The position numbers and the translations under genes were made by a program. From the NCBI GenBank assembly GCA_910577635.1, contig CAJTNR010000030.1, positions 1 through 21,426 on the forward strand: DNA of 21,426 bases, in the 5' to 3' direction. This DNA comes from an uncultured Vampirovibrio sp. GTDB lineage: Bacteria; Cyanobacteriota; Vampirovibrionia; Gastranaerophilales; Gastranaerophilaceae. The notes under the pieces are model-generated. The model did not search any database. It had not been told where the DNA came from and was given only the letters and a program-made list of their open reading frames with translations. Position 1 is the first letter of the stretch. Each line of letters begins with the position of its first letter. Positions 6,170 through 14,030 of the stretch are shown piece after piece.

Positions 6170-6258
6170 TGTTATACCTTGTTTTATAATAGTCTAACAA
6201 TATGTTACAAAAAAGGGGATTATAAAGTCAATCGTTTTATTACACTTGTAAAGTTTTA

Positions 6259-6819
6259 TTAACTATATTCAATGCTGTTGTAAGCACAGCTAAACATTGC
6301 ATCTAAAAGTTTTTTGTTGTTTTCAACGTTAAAACCGCCTTCTTGCAAGTATTCTACCATTCTTTTTTTCCACATTGAAAAAAGTTCTTCTTTAGACATT
6401 GAAAGCGCACTTGCAATTTGTTTAAGCTCTAAAAAATCTATCTGGATTGGTTTTGCACCTCTTAATATATCAACCAGCTCCAGTCTTTTTTTTCTTTCGA
6501 ACATCTTAAGAAAATCAAGTGTTGTAAGATTGTTGAACTTGATTAAATCCTTAAGCATTAATAAATTTTCACTATAAGTTACAATGTCTTGAGGAATTTG
6601 ATACTCAATAAACTCCTCAGGATTTATGTCCATTACAGTTGCAATTCGCTCAAGAGTTGTTGATCGGGTCGAAAAAGGAACGTTTTCATCAATAAGATTA
6701 TAGACATATGATAAAGTTACACCTATCATTTGAGCGAATTCTTTTTTATGAAGTTTGGTTTTTTCTAAAAAATCAGCTACAATTTTTGAGCTGTCTTTAG
6801 ATACATTATTTTTTTTCAT
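6259..6819 (-). CDS. Cytoplasmic regulator with two XRE-like helix-turn-helix segments
   Basis: 186 residues. Residues about 12-72 form an XRE/Cro-type HTH: KKEFAQMIGVTLSYVYNLIDENVPFSTRSTTLERIATVMDIN has the usual 'A..iGvs..yvy.l..g...ps..tl.ria..l.i' spacing. Residues about 88-150 repeat this architecture more weakly (LLMLKDLIKFNN...LELVDILRGAKPIQIDFLELKQIASAL). A helical C-terminus follows. It probably binds DNA as a transcription regulator; its targets are unknown. It is divergent from pth (126 bases between starts), so that intergenic region may hold its operator. No ribosome site sits at normal distance from the ATG: AGGAG is 15 bases away and upstream of a likely transcription start. 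Confidence 0.8.
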   Translation of the reverse strand: MKKNNVSKDSSKIVADFLEKTKLHKKEFAQMIGVTLSYVYNLIDENVPFSTRSTTLERIATVMDINPEEFIEYQIPQDIVTYSENLLMLKDLIKFNNLTTLDFLKMFERKKRLELVDILRGAKPIQIDFLELKQIASALSMSKEELFSMWKKRMVEYLQEGGFNVENNKKLLDAMFSCAYNSIEYS

Positions 6820-6828
6820 ATTAGGTTG

Positions 6829-6834
6829 ATTTTA
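6829..6834 (-). promoter_or_regulatory. Possible -10 box giving a near-leaderless transcript of the HTH gene
   Basis: On the minus strand, TAAAAT ends 9 bases before the ATG, so the start would leave about a 3-nt leader. A TTGTAA lies 19 bp upstream as a weak -35. This is weaker than the hisC and dnaE cases. Confidence 0.3.
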
Positions 6835-6945
6835 CTCCTGCTTGTATGCTATTTTACAAATAAACCGTTTTATATTTTTTTAAATTACCAATCAAGATAA
6901 ATAGAAAAGATTAATTCTAATAGTAATTAAAAAGAGAACAAAAGA

Positions 6946-7503
6946 ATGAAAGCAATAATTGGACTTGGAAATCCTGATATAAAATATAAAACAACCCGTC
7001 ATAACACAGGTTTTTTAATAGTGGATGAGATTTTAAAGCACAATAATATCACCCTTCAAGATAAGTTTAATTCTTTTTTTGCAAAAAAAGGAGATGTTCT
7101 CTATCTTCTTCCTAAAACTTATATGAATCTATCAGGAAAAGCAGTAATAGAACTTATGAATTTTTACAAGCTCTCCAATAAAGATATTCTTGTTATTTAT
7201 GATGATGCTACAATTGATTTTGGAGTTTTTCGATTAAAAAAAGAAGGAAGCTTTGGAGGTCATAACGGCATTAAATCAATTATCAATTCAATAGGAACCC
7301 CTGTTTTTGATAGATTAAAAGTCGGAGTAGGTCCGATTGGTGAAAAAATTCCTATTGATAGTTTTGTTTTAGCTAATTTTAGCGATATTGAACTTGAAGG
7401 TGTTAGAAAAATGGGAAAAATTGCTGTCGATTTAGTTGACTGCTGGCTTAAAGATGGAATCGAAAAAGCCCAGAACAGGTTTAATGGGAAGGTTTTAAAT
7501 TAG
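6946..7503 (+). CDS. pth: Peptidyl-tRNA hydrolase
   Basis: 185 residues, the usual length. It frees tRNA from peptidyl-tRNA dropped by stalled or abortive ribosomes, in the cytoplasm. Signatures: IIGLGNP with N9 (4-10), TRHNTGF with the catalytic H19, TYMNLSG with N61, YDDATIDFG (85-93, the usual DDLDLPxG region with its aspartate at 86/87 kept), GSFGGHNGIKSI (101-112) and a C-terminal VGVGPIGEKIPIDSFVLANF. All key residues are present, so the enzyme should be active. The start fits the conserved N-terminus; the ribosome site is weak (AGAGAAC). It appears monocistronic, divergent from the two-HTH regulator and convergent with the XRE gene at 7595; no terminator is evident in the 91-bp gap after it. 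Confidence 0.96.
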   Translation: MKAIIGLGNPDIKYKTTRHNTGFLIVDEILKHNNITLQDKFNSFFAKKGDVLYLLPKTYMNLSGKAVIELMNFYKLSNKDILVIYDDATIDFGVFRLKKEGSFGGHNGIKSIINSIGTPVFDRLKVGVGPIGEKIPIDSFVLANFSDIELEGVRKMGKIAVDLVDCWLKDGIEKAQNRFNGKVLN

Positions 7504-7594
7504 TCAGCTAATGCAAGTTCAAAATGACTAGAAATTAAGTATCCCTGGCTTGTAAAGCTTTTAAGTAGTACTTATTAGCAAATAGTTTATTTTA

Positions 7595-7933
7595 TTATAA
7601 TTTGTTGTTAATTTTCTTTTGCAATAAGTATGCATCGATTGTTGTTATAAAGTATTGAATATCTGCTTCGTTTAGTTTAGAAAGCCTGGTTTCAAAAATT
7701 GAATTTACAGTGGCTGTGGTTTGTGTATCGAATGAAAATAAATCTTTGTATTCAATATTTAAAACTTTTTTAATATTTTCAATAGTGCTGCAGTTTGGAA
7801 AATTAACTCCTTTTTCAATTCTTGCAATAGTTGTTCTGTTTGTATCAATAAGCTCTGCAAATTTTTCCTGAGTTAAGTTTGCATCTTTTCTGTATTTTTT
7901 AATTTTCTTACCAAATTCAGTTTTTAAATCCAT
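7595..7933 (-). CDS. XRE-family (Cro/CI-like) transcription regulator
   Basis: 112 residues. An HTH_3 domain spans about residues 7-62: FGKKIKKYRKDANLTQEKFAELIDTNRTTIARIEKG, then FPNCSTIENIKKVLNIE, a textbook match. The rest (63-112) is a short helical tail, perhaps for dimerisation. It probably acts as a repressor. No clear ribosome site precedes the ATG. It is divergent from a structured leader with a 16-bp palindrome and a 37-codon ORF, so its own operator or target could lie in 7934-8123. Similar single-domain regulators occur in phages, in toxin-antitoxin pairs and as housekeeping genes; nothing here decides between them. Confidence 0.85.
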   Translation of the reverse strand: MDLKTEFGKKIKKYRKDANLTQEKFAELIDTNRTTIARIEKGVNFPNCSTIENIKKVLNIEYKDLFSFDTQTTATVNSIFETRLSKLNEADIQYFITTIDAYLLQKKINNKL

Positions 7934-8071
7934 TTATTAAGTTTAGTTTATGCTTGTAAATATTTCTATGGCATAATTATTAAAAAAAATTGTTGCATAT
8001 TTTCAACATTTGTGCTAGGATAATTTTATTGTATTTAATATCAAAAAAACTTGATTTTTAAGATACAAATT

Positions 8072-8101
8072 GGTTTATTAATAAACCGGGGCTTTTGCCC
8101 C
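8072..8101 (+). promoter_or_regulatory. Perfect 16-bp palindrome followed by GGGGC-TTTT-GCCCC hairpin
   Basis: GGTTTATTAATAAACC (8072-8087) is a perfect palindrome and is followed without a gap by a 5-bp GC hairpin (8088-8101) and a T-rich stretch (TTATTCTTT). It stands 23 bases ahead of the small ORF at 8124. It could be a dimeric-regulator operator (for instance for the divergent XRE protein) plus an attenuator-like hairpin. The rest of the 308-bp gap (7934-8241) shows only AT-rich sequence and this ORF. Confidence 0.45.
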
Positions 8102-8123
8102 TTATTCTTTAAGGAAGATTGAA

Positions 8124-8237
8124 ATGAACAACATAAATTCAATAGAATATTTACAAAAAATAAATAGCAAGATACTAAATAAACTAAATACGAATAAGAA
8201 CATATTCAAGTATAATATTTTTTTAGCTATAGACTGA
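8124..8237 (+). CDS. Possible 37-residue peptide, unknown function
   Basis: An ATG-to-TGA frame of 37 codons has a good ribosome site, AAGGA about 8 bases before the ATG. The peptide is rich in Asn, Ile and Lys (NNINSIEYLQKIN...), with an amphipathic N-terminal half and a hydrophobic end (FLAID). It ends 4 bases before the convergent nuclease gene. High AT content makes chance frames common, so the ribosome site and the structured leader are the main support. It might be a regulatory leader peptide. No homologue is recognised. Confidence 0.35.
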   Translation: MNNINSIEYLQKINSKILNKLNTNKNIFKYNIFLAID

Positions 8238-8241
8238 ATTT

Positions 8242-8640
8242 TCAATAAACGCTGCAATAGCTTGTTTTTAGCATTTTTTGATTTATATTGACATTATCAG
8301 CATAAATATAACCCAATGCGCGTTTATATTTATCAATACCTCTAAATTCAAAAAAGACTTTTTTATTATCAAGTTCTTTTTTTAGAATATCCCCTGCGAT
8401 ATTGCCTCTTTTGAGTACTTCATTAAGACTCAAGTTAAATTTTTTAGCCTGCAAATGAGCTCTAGTATTATCTGTAGCTTCAAAACAATCAATTCCTATT
8501 AATCTTATTCGAAAAATATTATCTTCAATTTGAGCAAGAATTGAATCCCCGTCATAAACTTTTATAACTTCAATTTGAGTATTAGCAAAGACAAATTCTG
8601 ACTGCAAAAACAACAAAAAGAGGATAATAATTTTTTTCAA
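8242..8640 (-). CDS. Secreted thermonuclease-like (SNase) protein, short C-terminus
   Basis: 132 residues with a signal peptide (about 1-19, ending VFA). The staphylococcal-nuclease fold is clear: VYDGDSI (D30, D32), RIRLIGIDCFEA (R46, D51, E54), and GIDKYKRALGYIYAD with R107 as the second catalytic arginine. The calcium-site and catalytic residues match those of nuclease (D21, R35, D40, E43, R87). It would cut extracellular or periplasmic DNA and RNA. The start is TTG, supported by GAGGT 6 bases upstream and by the signal peptide. The protein stops at the position of nuclease's AKVAYVY segment, so the last helix and tail, about 35 residues in the Staphylococcus enzyme, are missing. No continuation is seen in other frames. 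It lies 2 bases behind the aminotransferase gene, so it is probably cotranscribed. Confidence 0.85.
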   Translation of the reverse strand: MKKIIILFLLFLQSEFVFANTQIEVIKVYDGDSILAQIEDNIFRIRLIGIDCFEATDNTRAHLQAKKFNLSLNEVLKRGNIAGDILKKELDNKKVFFEFRGIDKYKRALGYIYADNVNINQKMLKTSYCSVY

Positions 8641-8642
8641 TA

Positions 8643-9824
8643 CTAAACCTCGCTCATTGCTTCACTTAAGCGTTTAATTCCTTCTTTAATTGTAGCACAA
8701 TCAGCATTTGTGTAGTTGAGTCTTAAAGTATTGACATTTTTTTCCTTAACATAAAAAGGATCGCCTGGAACAAAAGCAACATTTTTTTTGATTGCACAAT
8801 TGAATAAATCCACAGAGGATTTTCCCTGCTCTAAGGTTGCCCAGCTGAACATTCCTCCTTTTGGAATTGTAAATTTAATGTTTTTAGGAAAATAAGTTTT
8901 CATTGCTTCAACCATTGCACTGCTTTGGGTTTTATAGAGTTTTTTAATTTTTTCAATGTGTTTATCAAGGTCATTATTTTGAAGGTAATCAGCTATTAAA
9001 TATTGACCAAAAATATTAGAATGCAAATCAGAAGCCTGTTTTGCAGTTTCTATCATTCTAATTATTTCTTTGTTTGCAATAATGTATCCTAAGCGCATTC
9101 CAGGAGTTACGATTTTTGAAAAAGACCCAAGGTAAATATTCTTATCACTTTGATTAAGCCCGATATAAGGAAGCCTTTCGCTTTGTTCAAAACGCAGTTC
9201 TCCATAGGGGTCATCTTGAATGAGAATCAAATCTTCGTCTTTAATAACTTCAAAAACCTCTTTTCGATTTTGAGCACTGTAAGTAAGGCCTGTCGGGTTC
9301 TGGAAGTTTGGAATTAAGTATGCAAGTTTTGGTTTGTGAGTTTTAATTGTGTTTTTAAGCTCATCAATATCCAATCCATCATCGTTTAGTTTTGTCTGGA
9401 CAAAATTTGCTTTATATAAACAAAAAGCCTGCAATAATCCAAGATAAGAAGGTTTTTCAACTAAAACTTTATCGTTTTCATTCAAAAAAACTTTCCCCAT
9501 TAAATCCAGCGCCTGCTGCGAGCCTGTAGTTATAATTACATTGTTGATATCAATATCCATTGACCATAGTTTTTTGTATCTTTCAACAATAAACTCTCTT
9601 AAGCTGTCAAGACCCATGGTTGTTGAGTATTGGTAAATTTTATCCCCAAACTTTTCTGCTATTCGATTCATTGAAACCTTAAGTTCTTCCTGAGGAAAAG
9701 AAACGGGGTTTGGAAGTCCTCCTGCAAATGATATTATTTCAGGTTTTTGAGTTACCTTCAAGATTTCTCTTATAAAAGAGGAAGGTGTGGATAGGATTCT
9801 TGTGGAAAAATACTTTTCAAACAT
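8643..9824 (-). CDS. PLP-dependent aminotransferase, class I (LysN/ARO8-like)
   Basis: 393 residues, fold-type I. Landmarks: ISFAGGLPNP (31-40), TTGSQQALDL (99-108), PNFQNPTG (172-179), DDPYGEL (204-210), catalytic lysine K237 in GSFSKIVTPGMRLGY, and a C-terminal LRLNYTN with the carboxylate-binding arginine. The FAGGLP start and the 'QNPTG / DDPYGELRFE' set are typical of the 2-aminoadipate/aromatic/branched-chain aminotransferases related to LysN and to the MocR aminotransferase domain. No GntR-type HTH is fused, so this is an enzyme rather than a MocR regulator. The amino-acid substrate cannot be fixed by sequence alone. The ribosome site is weak. It is divergent from the MFS exporter (120-bp gap) and followed at 2 bases by the SNase gene. 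Confidence 0.9.
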   Translation of the reverse strand: MFEKYFSTRILSTPSSFIREILKVTQKPEIISFAGGLPNPVSFPQEELKVSMNRIAEKFGDKIYQYSTTMGLDSLREFIVERYKKLWSMDIDINNVIITTGSQQALDLMGKVFLNENDKVLVEKPSYLGLLQAFCLYKANFVQTKLNDDGLDIDELKNTIKTHKPKLAYLIPNFQNPTGLTYSAQNRKEVFEVIKDEDLILIQDDPYGELRFEQSERLPYIGLNQSDKNIYLGSFSKIVTPGMRLGYIIANKEIIRMIETAKQASDLHSNIFGQYLIADYLQNNDLDKHIEKIKKLYKTQSSAMVEAMKTYFPKNIKFTIPKGGMFSWATLEQGKSSVDLFNCAIKKNVAFVPGDPFYVKEKNVNTLRLNYTNADCATIKEGIKRLSEAMSEV

Positions 9825-9885
9825 TGTGCTATATACTTCTTTCTTTTTTTTAATTCCTACATTATTCTACTACAAAAAATGATAT

Positions 9886-9913
9886 TTGACTCAAAAAATT
9901 AAAGTGATAATAT
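9886..9913 (+). promoter_or_regulatory. Probable promoter of the MFS transporter gene
   Basis: -35 TTGACT (9886-9891), a 16-bp spacer and an extended -10, TG-A-TAATAT (hexamer 9908-9913). The predicted start is near 9920, leaving a leader of about 25 nt. A second -10-like TATACT at 9923-9928 lacks a -35. Confidence 0.45.
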
Positions 9914-9944
9914 CAATTAGGCTATACTATTTTGGAAAAAGCAG

Positions 9945-11360
9945 ATGTTTAGCAATCAAACAGATAAAATTAAGTGGATAATTTTTACAGTTAGTGCAAT
10001 CGGCGGGTTTTTAGCGATGATGGATTCTAATACTGTAAATGTTGCGCTGTATGAAATTGCTTCTAATTTTAATATCGATATAAACCACGCACAATGGGCG
10101 GTTACTGTTTATATTCTAATTCTATCGACTTTTTTGACTTTATTTGGAAAATTGAATGATTTAGTATCAAGAAAAAACCTTTATGCGCTTGGGTATCTTG
10201 TTTTTGCGCTGGGTGCTTTTTTTAACTGCACTTCTGTTAATCTTATAACGCTGATTCTATCAAGAATAGTTCAGGCTCTTGGTGCAAGCATTCTTTTATC
10301 TAATAATTATGCAATAATCTCTTCTATTTTTAAAGGTAACAAAAGAGCGCGTGCCCTCGGGTTCTCAACCGCGCTTATGGCGCTTGCAGGGATGAGTGGA
10401 CCTATGATAGGCGGGTTTTTAATGCATTATACCAATTGGAGAATAATTTTTGTCCCGAGTATTATAATAGGGCTTATTGGAGCTTATTATTCAAAAAAAT
10501 ATATCCCTGAAATTGTCCATAAAACACAATTCAAGTTTGATTACCCGGGAATGTTTTATATGCTTATTGCGACTCTATCAATGCTTCTTGTTATATCTAA
10601 AGGTCACAATTGGGGCTGGGGATCAGTGAGAATTGTTTCTTTAGGGATAGTTTTTGTTCTTTTTTCTATAATTTTTTATTTAAGAGAAAAAAGCATTACT
10701 TATCCTGTTGTTAACTTTGAATTATTTAAATCAAAAGTTTTTACATATGGCAATTTTGCACTTTTAGTTGCTTATTTTGCTCTTTTTGCTAATGCAATTT
10801 TATTTCCCTTTTACGCCCAGCAGGTTCTTAACTTGTCTGCTTTAATGACTGCTGTTTTAATTCTTCCTTTTTCAATAATGTTTATGGTTTTAGCTCTTCT
10901 TAATGGGAAAATGACCAAAAAACTTCACAGTTCTATACTTATGACAACAGGTACCATTTTAATAATTATGGGATATATTGTATTTAGTACAGTTAATGAA
11001 TCACTTGTTTATTGGAATATAATTATCGCTCAAGCTTTAATAGGAGCAGGCTCGGGGTGTTATCAGCCTTCTGTTAATGCTCTTATTGTATCGGTTGCAC
11101 CAATGGGCAAAATGGGTATTGCTTCAGGAATCCTTGCAATGTTTCGAAACGTTGGAATGCTTCTTGGAATAACAATTTCAGTTAGTATTTTTGATTTTTA
11201 TAAAAAAACAGGCTTGATTCAAGGCTTAAATGAAACCCAAGCTTTTATTAAAGGCTATCATTATGCAATTTACTGGGCTATTTTCTTTGGGATAATATGT
11301 GCTATATTGTCTTATATGTCTCATAAGGCATATAAAAAAGAAAGTACTGCAAATTTTTGA
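9945..11360 (+). CDS. MFS drug:H+ antiporter, DHA2 (EmrB/QacA) type, 14 TM
   Basis: 471 residues with about 14 hydrophobic helices visible by eye, the number expected for DHA2. Family motifs: MDSNTVNVAL in TM1 (26-35; D1 motif with D27), motif A-like GKLNDLVSRKN between TM2 and TM3, a conserved arginine in TM4 (LSRIVQALGAS), motif C ALAGMSGPMIGG in TM5, then TNWRIIF. It sits in the inner membrane and probably exports lipophilic or toxic compounds using the proton gradient. Its substrate is unknown. No HlyD/EmrA-type adaptor gene is adjacent. It is divergent from the aminotransferase and 65 bases upstream of a sigma-factor gene, which appears to have its own promoter. Confidence 0.88.
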   Translation: MFSNQTDKIKWIIFTVSAIGGFLAMMDSNTVNVALYEIASNFNIDINHAQWAVTVYILILSTFLTLFGKLNDLVSRKNLYALGYLVFALGAFFNCTSVNLITLILSRIVQALGASILLSNNYAIISSIFKGNKRARALGFSTALMALAGMSGPMIGGFLMHYTNWRIIFVPSIIIGLIGAYYSKKYIPEIVHKTQFKFDYPGMFYMLIATLSMLLVISKGHNWGWGSVRIVSLGIVFVLFSIIFYLREKSITYPVVNFELFKSKVFTYGNFALLVAYFALFANAILFPFYAQQVLNLSALMTAVLILPFSIMFMVLALLNGKMTKKLHSSILMTTGTILIIMGYIVFSTVNESLVYWNIIIAQALIGAGSGCYQPSVNALIVSVAPMGKMGIASGILAMFRNVGMLLGITISVSIFDFYKKTGLIQGLNETQAFIKGYHYAIYWAIFFGIICAILSYMSHKAYKKESTANF

Positions 11361-11366
11361 TGTTAT

Positions 11367-11395
11367 TTGCATTATTTCTAATATGATAGTAGAAT
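11367..11395 (+). promoter_or_regulatory. Possible promoter of the sigma-factor gene
   Basis: TTGCAT (11367-11372), a 17-bp spacer and TAGAAT (11390-11395, one mismatch). The -35 is poor. The expected start is near 11402, about 24 nt before the TTG start codon. Confidence 0.35.
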
Positions 11396-11425
11396 TTATA
11401 TAGAGGATTAGTAGGTAGCAAAAAG

Positions 11426-12079
11426 TTGCAAGCTAAATTAAAAGATTATATTGATATTATACAAAAAGTTGCAAGAGTAGAGTATAAGAGAATTCCGGCT
11501 CATATGCTGGATTGCGAGGAGCTTGTTTCTATTGGAATTATTGCTCTGCAGGCGCTTTTTAAAGATAAAACAGAAGAACAATTAAAAAACTACAACTCCT
11601 CCTATGTTGCTACAGCTGTGCGCTGGGCAATTAGAAATGAACTTAGAAACAGATACAAATGGTATACTCTAAAACACAAAAAAGAAGATGAAGAAATAAC
11701 AGAGTATCAAAATCAATCTTCACTTGATGTTTCACCAACCAAAATAAGAGAAGCGGTTTATGAAGCAATTCTTTCAATTGATTCTATAATGGCACAAAGT
11801 TCAGATAACGACTCACCCTTTGATTTTATCAAAGACACAAGTGCTACTCCTGATGAAAAAGCTGAAATTTCAGAATTAAGCAAACTAATAAAAGAAGCAA
11901 TTGCAAAATTGCCCCAGAAAGATAGAACTATTGTTGAATACAGGTTTTATAGAAATTTGCAGGTAAAACAGATTGCTGCAATGGTAGGGTTATCAAGTTC
12001 CCGTATTACAAGAATTGTACAGGCATCTTTAAACACAGTTCGAGAATACCTTCAAAAAAGAGGTTTAACAAGTTATTGA
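11426..12079 (+). CDS. Sigma-70-family RNA polymerase sigma factor (group 3-like)
   Basis: 217 residues. Region 2 covers about residues 7-80: a YIDIIQKVARVEYKRIPAHM helix, CEELVSIGIIAL (30-41, the core-binding 'DL.q.g..gL' element), then NYNSSYVATAVRWAIRNELRNRY (55-77; the -10-reading 'F..ya...ir..i...lR' helix). A linker of about 75 residues replaces a full region 3. Region 4 (about 152-210) has LPQKDRTIVEYRFYRNLQVKQIAAMVGLSSSRITRIVQ, an HTH for the -35. It resembles FliA/SigF-type alternative sigma factors more than ECF ones. The start is TTG with only a weak GTAGG 10 bases away; no ATG in frame precedes the region 2 motif. No anti-sigma gene is adjacent. The downstream GH77 gene begins 31 bases later. 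Confidence 0.85.
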   Translation: MQAKLKDYIDIIQKVARVEYKRIPAHMLDCEELVSIGIIALQALFKDKTEEQLKNYNSSYVATAVRWAIRNELRNRYKWYTLKHKKEDEEITEYQNQSSLDVSPTKIREAVYEAILSIDSIMAQSSDNDSPFDFIKDTSATPDEKAEISELSKLIKEAIAKLPQKDRTIVEYRFYRNLQVKQIAAMVGLSSSRITRIVQASLNTVREYLQKRGLTSY

Positions 12080-12110
12080 TTATAGTTTCCAGACGCAAGG
12101 AGAGGATTAA

Positions 12111-14030
12111 ATGTTATTAGAAGAAAAAAACAAATTATTTTCAAAAGAGTATAAAGAAACAATAAAAGAAGCGCTTCGCGCTCTTGGTAAAAAGAATCTC
12201 GCTCTTATTGTGCAGGGCGTAAGTTTTCCTTCTAAAGACAATGAAAATACCGGATTTGGTACATATAATTCCAAAGGCGCAAAAGAACTTTATGACTTTA
12301 TAGAAGGTGTATTTAGCGCAGTGCAGCTTGGACCTTCGGGTAAAACCAAACTATCAGATGCTTCTCCTTATACAGGAACGGTTTTTTCAAAAAATCCTCT
12401 TTTTATTAATTTAAAAGAGCTTACAACAGACGAATGGGACAATATATTGTCTTTAAATACATTGGATAAAATTGTCGGGAATAATCTTCTTAAAGATACT
12501 TCTAAAGCTTCCTATGCTTATGCTTTGGGCGGTTTAAAGATTGCAAGTGATGAGTTTTATAAAAATTTTAAAAAAAGAGCCTCAAAAACACTTAAAAAAG
12601 AATTTGATGCATTCAAAAAAGAAAATTCTTTCTGGCTGGATAAAGATGCTTTATATGAAGCTTTAATTCTTGAGAATAAGTCTGATTACTGGCCTCAATG
12701 GGAAAATGAACTGGATAGAACTTTGTTTAATCCCCAGGATAAGAAAAAGGCACAAAAAAGAATTAAAGAAATTGAGAAAAAATATGCAGATGTCATTGAA
12801 CAATATAAACTTGAACAGTTTATTGTACAAAAACAGACGCAAAAAACCCTTGATTACTGTAATAAACTGGGTTTAAAATTAATTGCAGATAGACAAGTGG
12901 CTTTTTCAGACAGAGACAATTGGGCTTATCAATCACTATTTTTAGACGGCTGGTATCTGGGTTGTCCTCCTGATTATTTTTCTAAAGACGGACAAGCATG
13001 GGGTTTTTCTGTTGTTGATCCTGAAAAACTATTCAACAAAGACGGCTCCTTAGCTGAGGCTGGAATATTAATGAAAAAACTTTACACTAAAATGTTTAAA
13101 GAAAACCCGGGAGGTGTAAGAATTGACCATACGGTAGGGTTGATTGACCCTTGGGTATATAAAAAAGGATTTTTGCCTAAAGTTGAAGAAGGTGCAGGAC
13201 GTTTGTATTCAAGCCCTAATCATCCTGTTTTAAGAAGATATGCTATAGCTAAAGAGCAAAACATTAACAAAACTCCAATTGAAGGAAAATTTGCAACACC
13301 GGATGATGAAAAGTGGATTGATAACTTGTCCGATGATCAAATCAGCTTGTATGGAAGAATGATTGAAAAAATCGTTATAGCTTCCGCCCAAGAAGCAGGA
13401 TTAACTAAAGATGCAATAATTGCTGAAGACTTAGGAACACTTACCTATCCTGTTGTTAAGGTTATGGAAAAATACGGGCTTCAAGGAATGAAGCTGGTGC
13501 AGTTTGTTGTAGCACAGGAGGAAAATCATCCTTATAGATGCAAAAATATTACCCCGAATTCCTGGGCAATGGTTGGAACTCACGACAACGAGCCGATTAG
13601 AATGTGGGCATCAAAGCTTGTTAATACAGAAAGCGCTAATCCTTATATTAAGAATTTAATTGAGGATTTATGTTCTGAATTCGGTAATAAAGATGAAATT
13701 TGGCATAGAATGTATACTGATGAAAAATTCTTCGGTTTTATGAAACTTGTTGAGTGTTTTGCTTCTGCTGCTGAGAATATTCAAATTTTCTTTACAGATT
13801 TCTTTGGAATTAATGAAGTTTATAATACCCCTGGAACCTCAGGAGACAAAAACTGGACATTAAGATTAGAGGATGGTTTTATTGAACAGTATAGACAAAA
13901 GCTTAAATCACAAGAAGCGCTGAACCTTCCTTTAGTATTAATTTACGCTTTTAAAGCAAGAGGGTGGGAATTCTACAAGAATCATCAAGAGTTATTAGAT
14001 AAACTAGAGCAGCTGGCAAATGAACAATAG
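12111..14030 (+). CDS. 4-alpha-glucanotransferase-like enzyme (GH77, MalQ-related)
   Basis: 639 residues, longer than the roughly 500 of typical MalQ. GH77 landmarks: a VQLGPSG and SPYTG pair (71-89), LKLIADRQVAFSDRDNWA (255-272), CPPDYFSKDGQAWG (285-298), GGVRIDHTVGL with nucleophile D339, IAEDLG with acid/base E439, GMKLVQF (459-465), GTHDNE with D492, and YNTPGTSGDKNW (571-582). MalQ moves alpha-1,4-glucan segments between chains, in maltose or glycogen use, in the cytoplasm. The three catalytic acids are kept, but the usual GDxP is ADRQ and the usual WGNP after DYFSxxGQ is WGFS, so acceptor handling may differ. An insertion rich in Lys and Glu lies at about 145-240. The ribosome site AAGGAGAGG is strong. 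Its end overlaps the next gene by 11 bases. Confidence 0.85.
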   Translation: MLLEEKNKLFSKEYKETIKEALRALGKKNLALIVQGVSFPSKDNENTGFGTYNSKGAKELYDFIEGVFSAVQLGPSGKTKLSDASPYTGTVFSKNPLFINLKELTTDEWDNILSLNTLDKIVGNNLLKDTSKASYAYALGGLKIASDEFYKNFKKRASKTLKKEFDAFKKENSFWLDKDALYEALILENKSDYWPQWENELDRTLFNPQDKKKAQKRIKEIEKKYADVIEQYKLEQFIVQKQTQKTLDYCNKLGLKLIADRQVAFSDRDNWAYQSLFLDGWYLGCPPDYFSKDGQAWGFSVVDPEKLFNKDGSLAEAGILMKKLYTKMFKENPGGVRIDHTVGLIDPWVYKKGFLPKVEEGAGRLYSSPNHPVLRRYAIAKEQNINKTPIEGKFATPDDEKWIDNLSDDQISLYGRMIEKIVIASAQEAGLTKDAIIAEDLGTLTYPVVKVMEKYGLQGMKLVQFVVAQEENHPYRCKNITPNSWAMVGTHDNEPIRMWASKLVNTESANPYIKNLIEDLCSEFGNKDEIWHRMYTDEKFFGFMKLVECFASAAENIQIFFTDFFGINEVYNTPGTSGDKNWTLRLEDGFIEQYRQKLKSQEALNLPLVLIYAFKARGWEFYKNHQELLDKLEQLANEQ

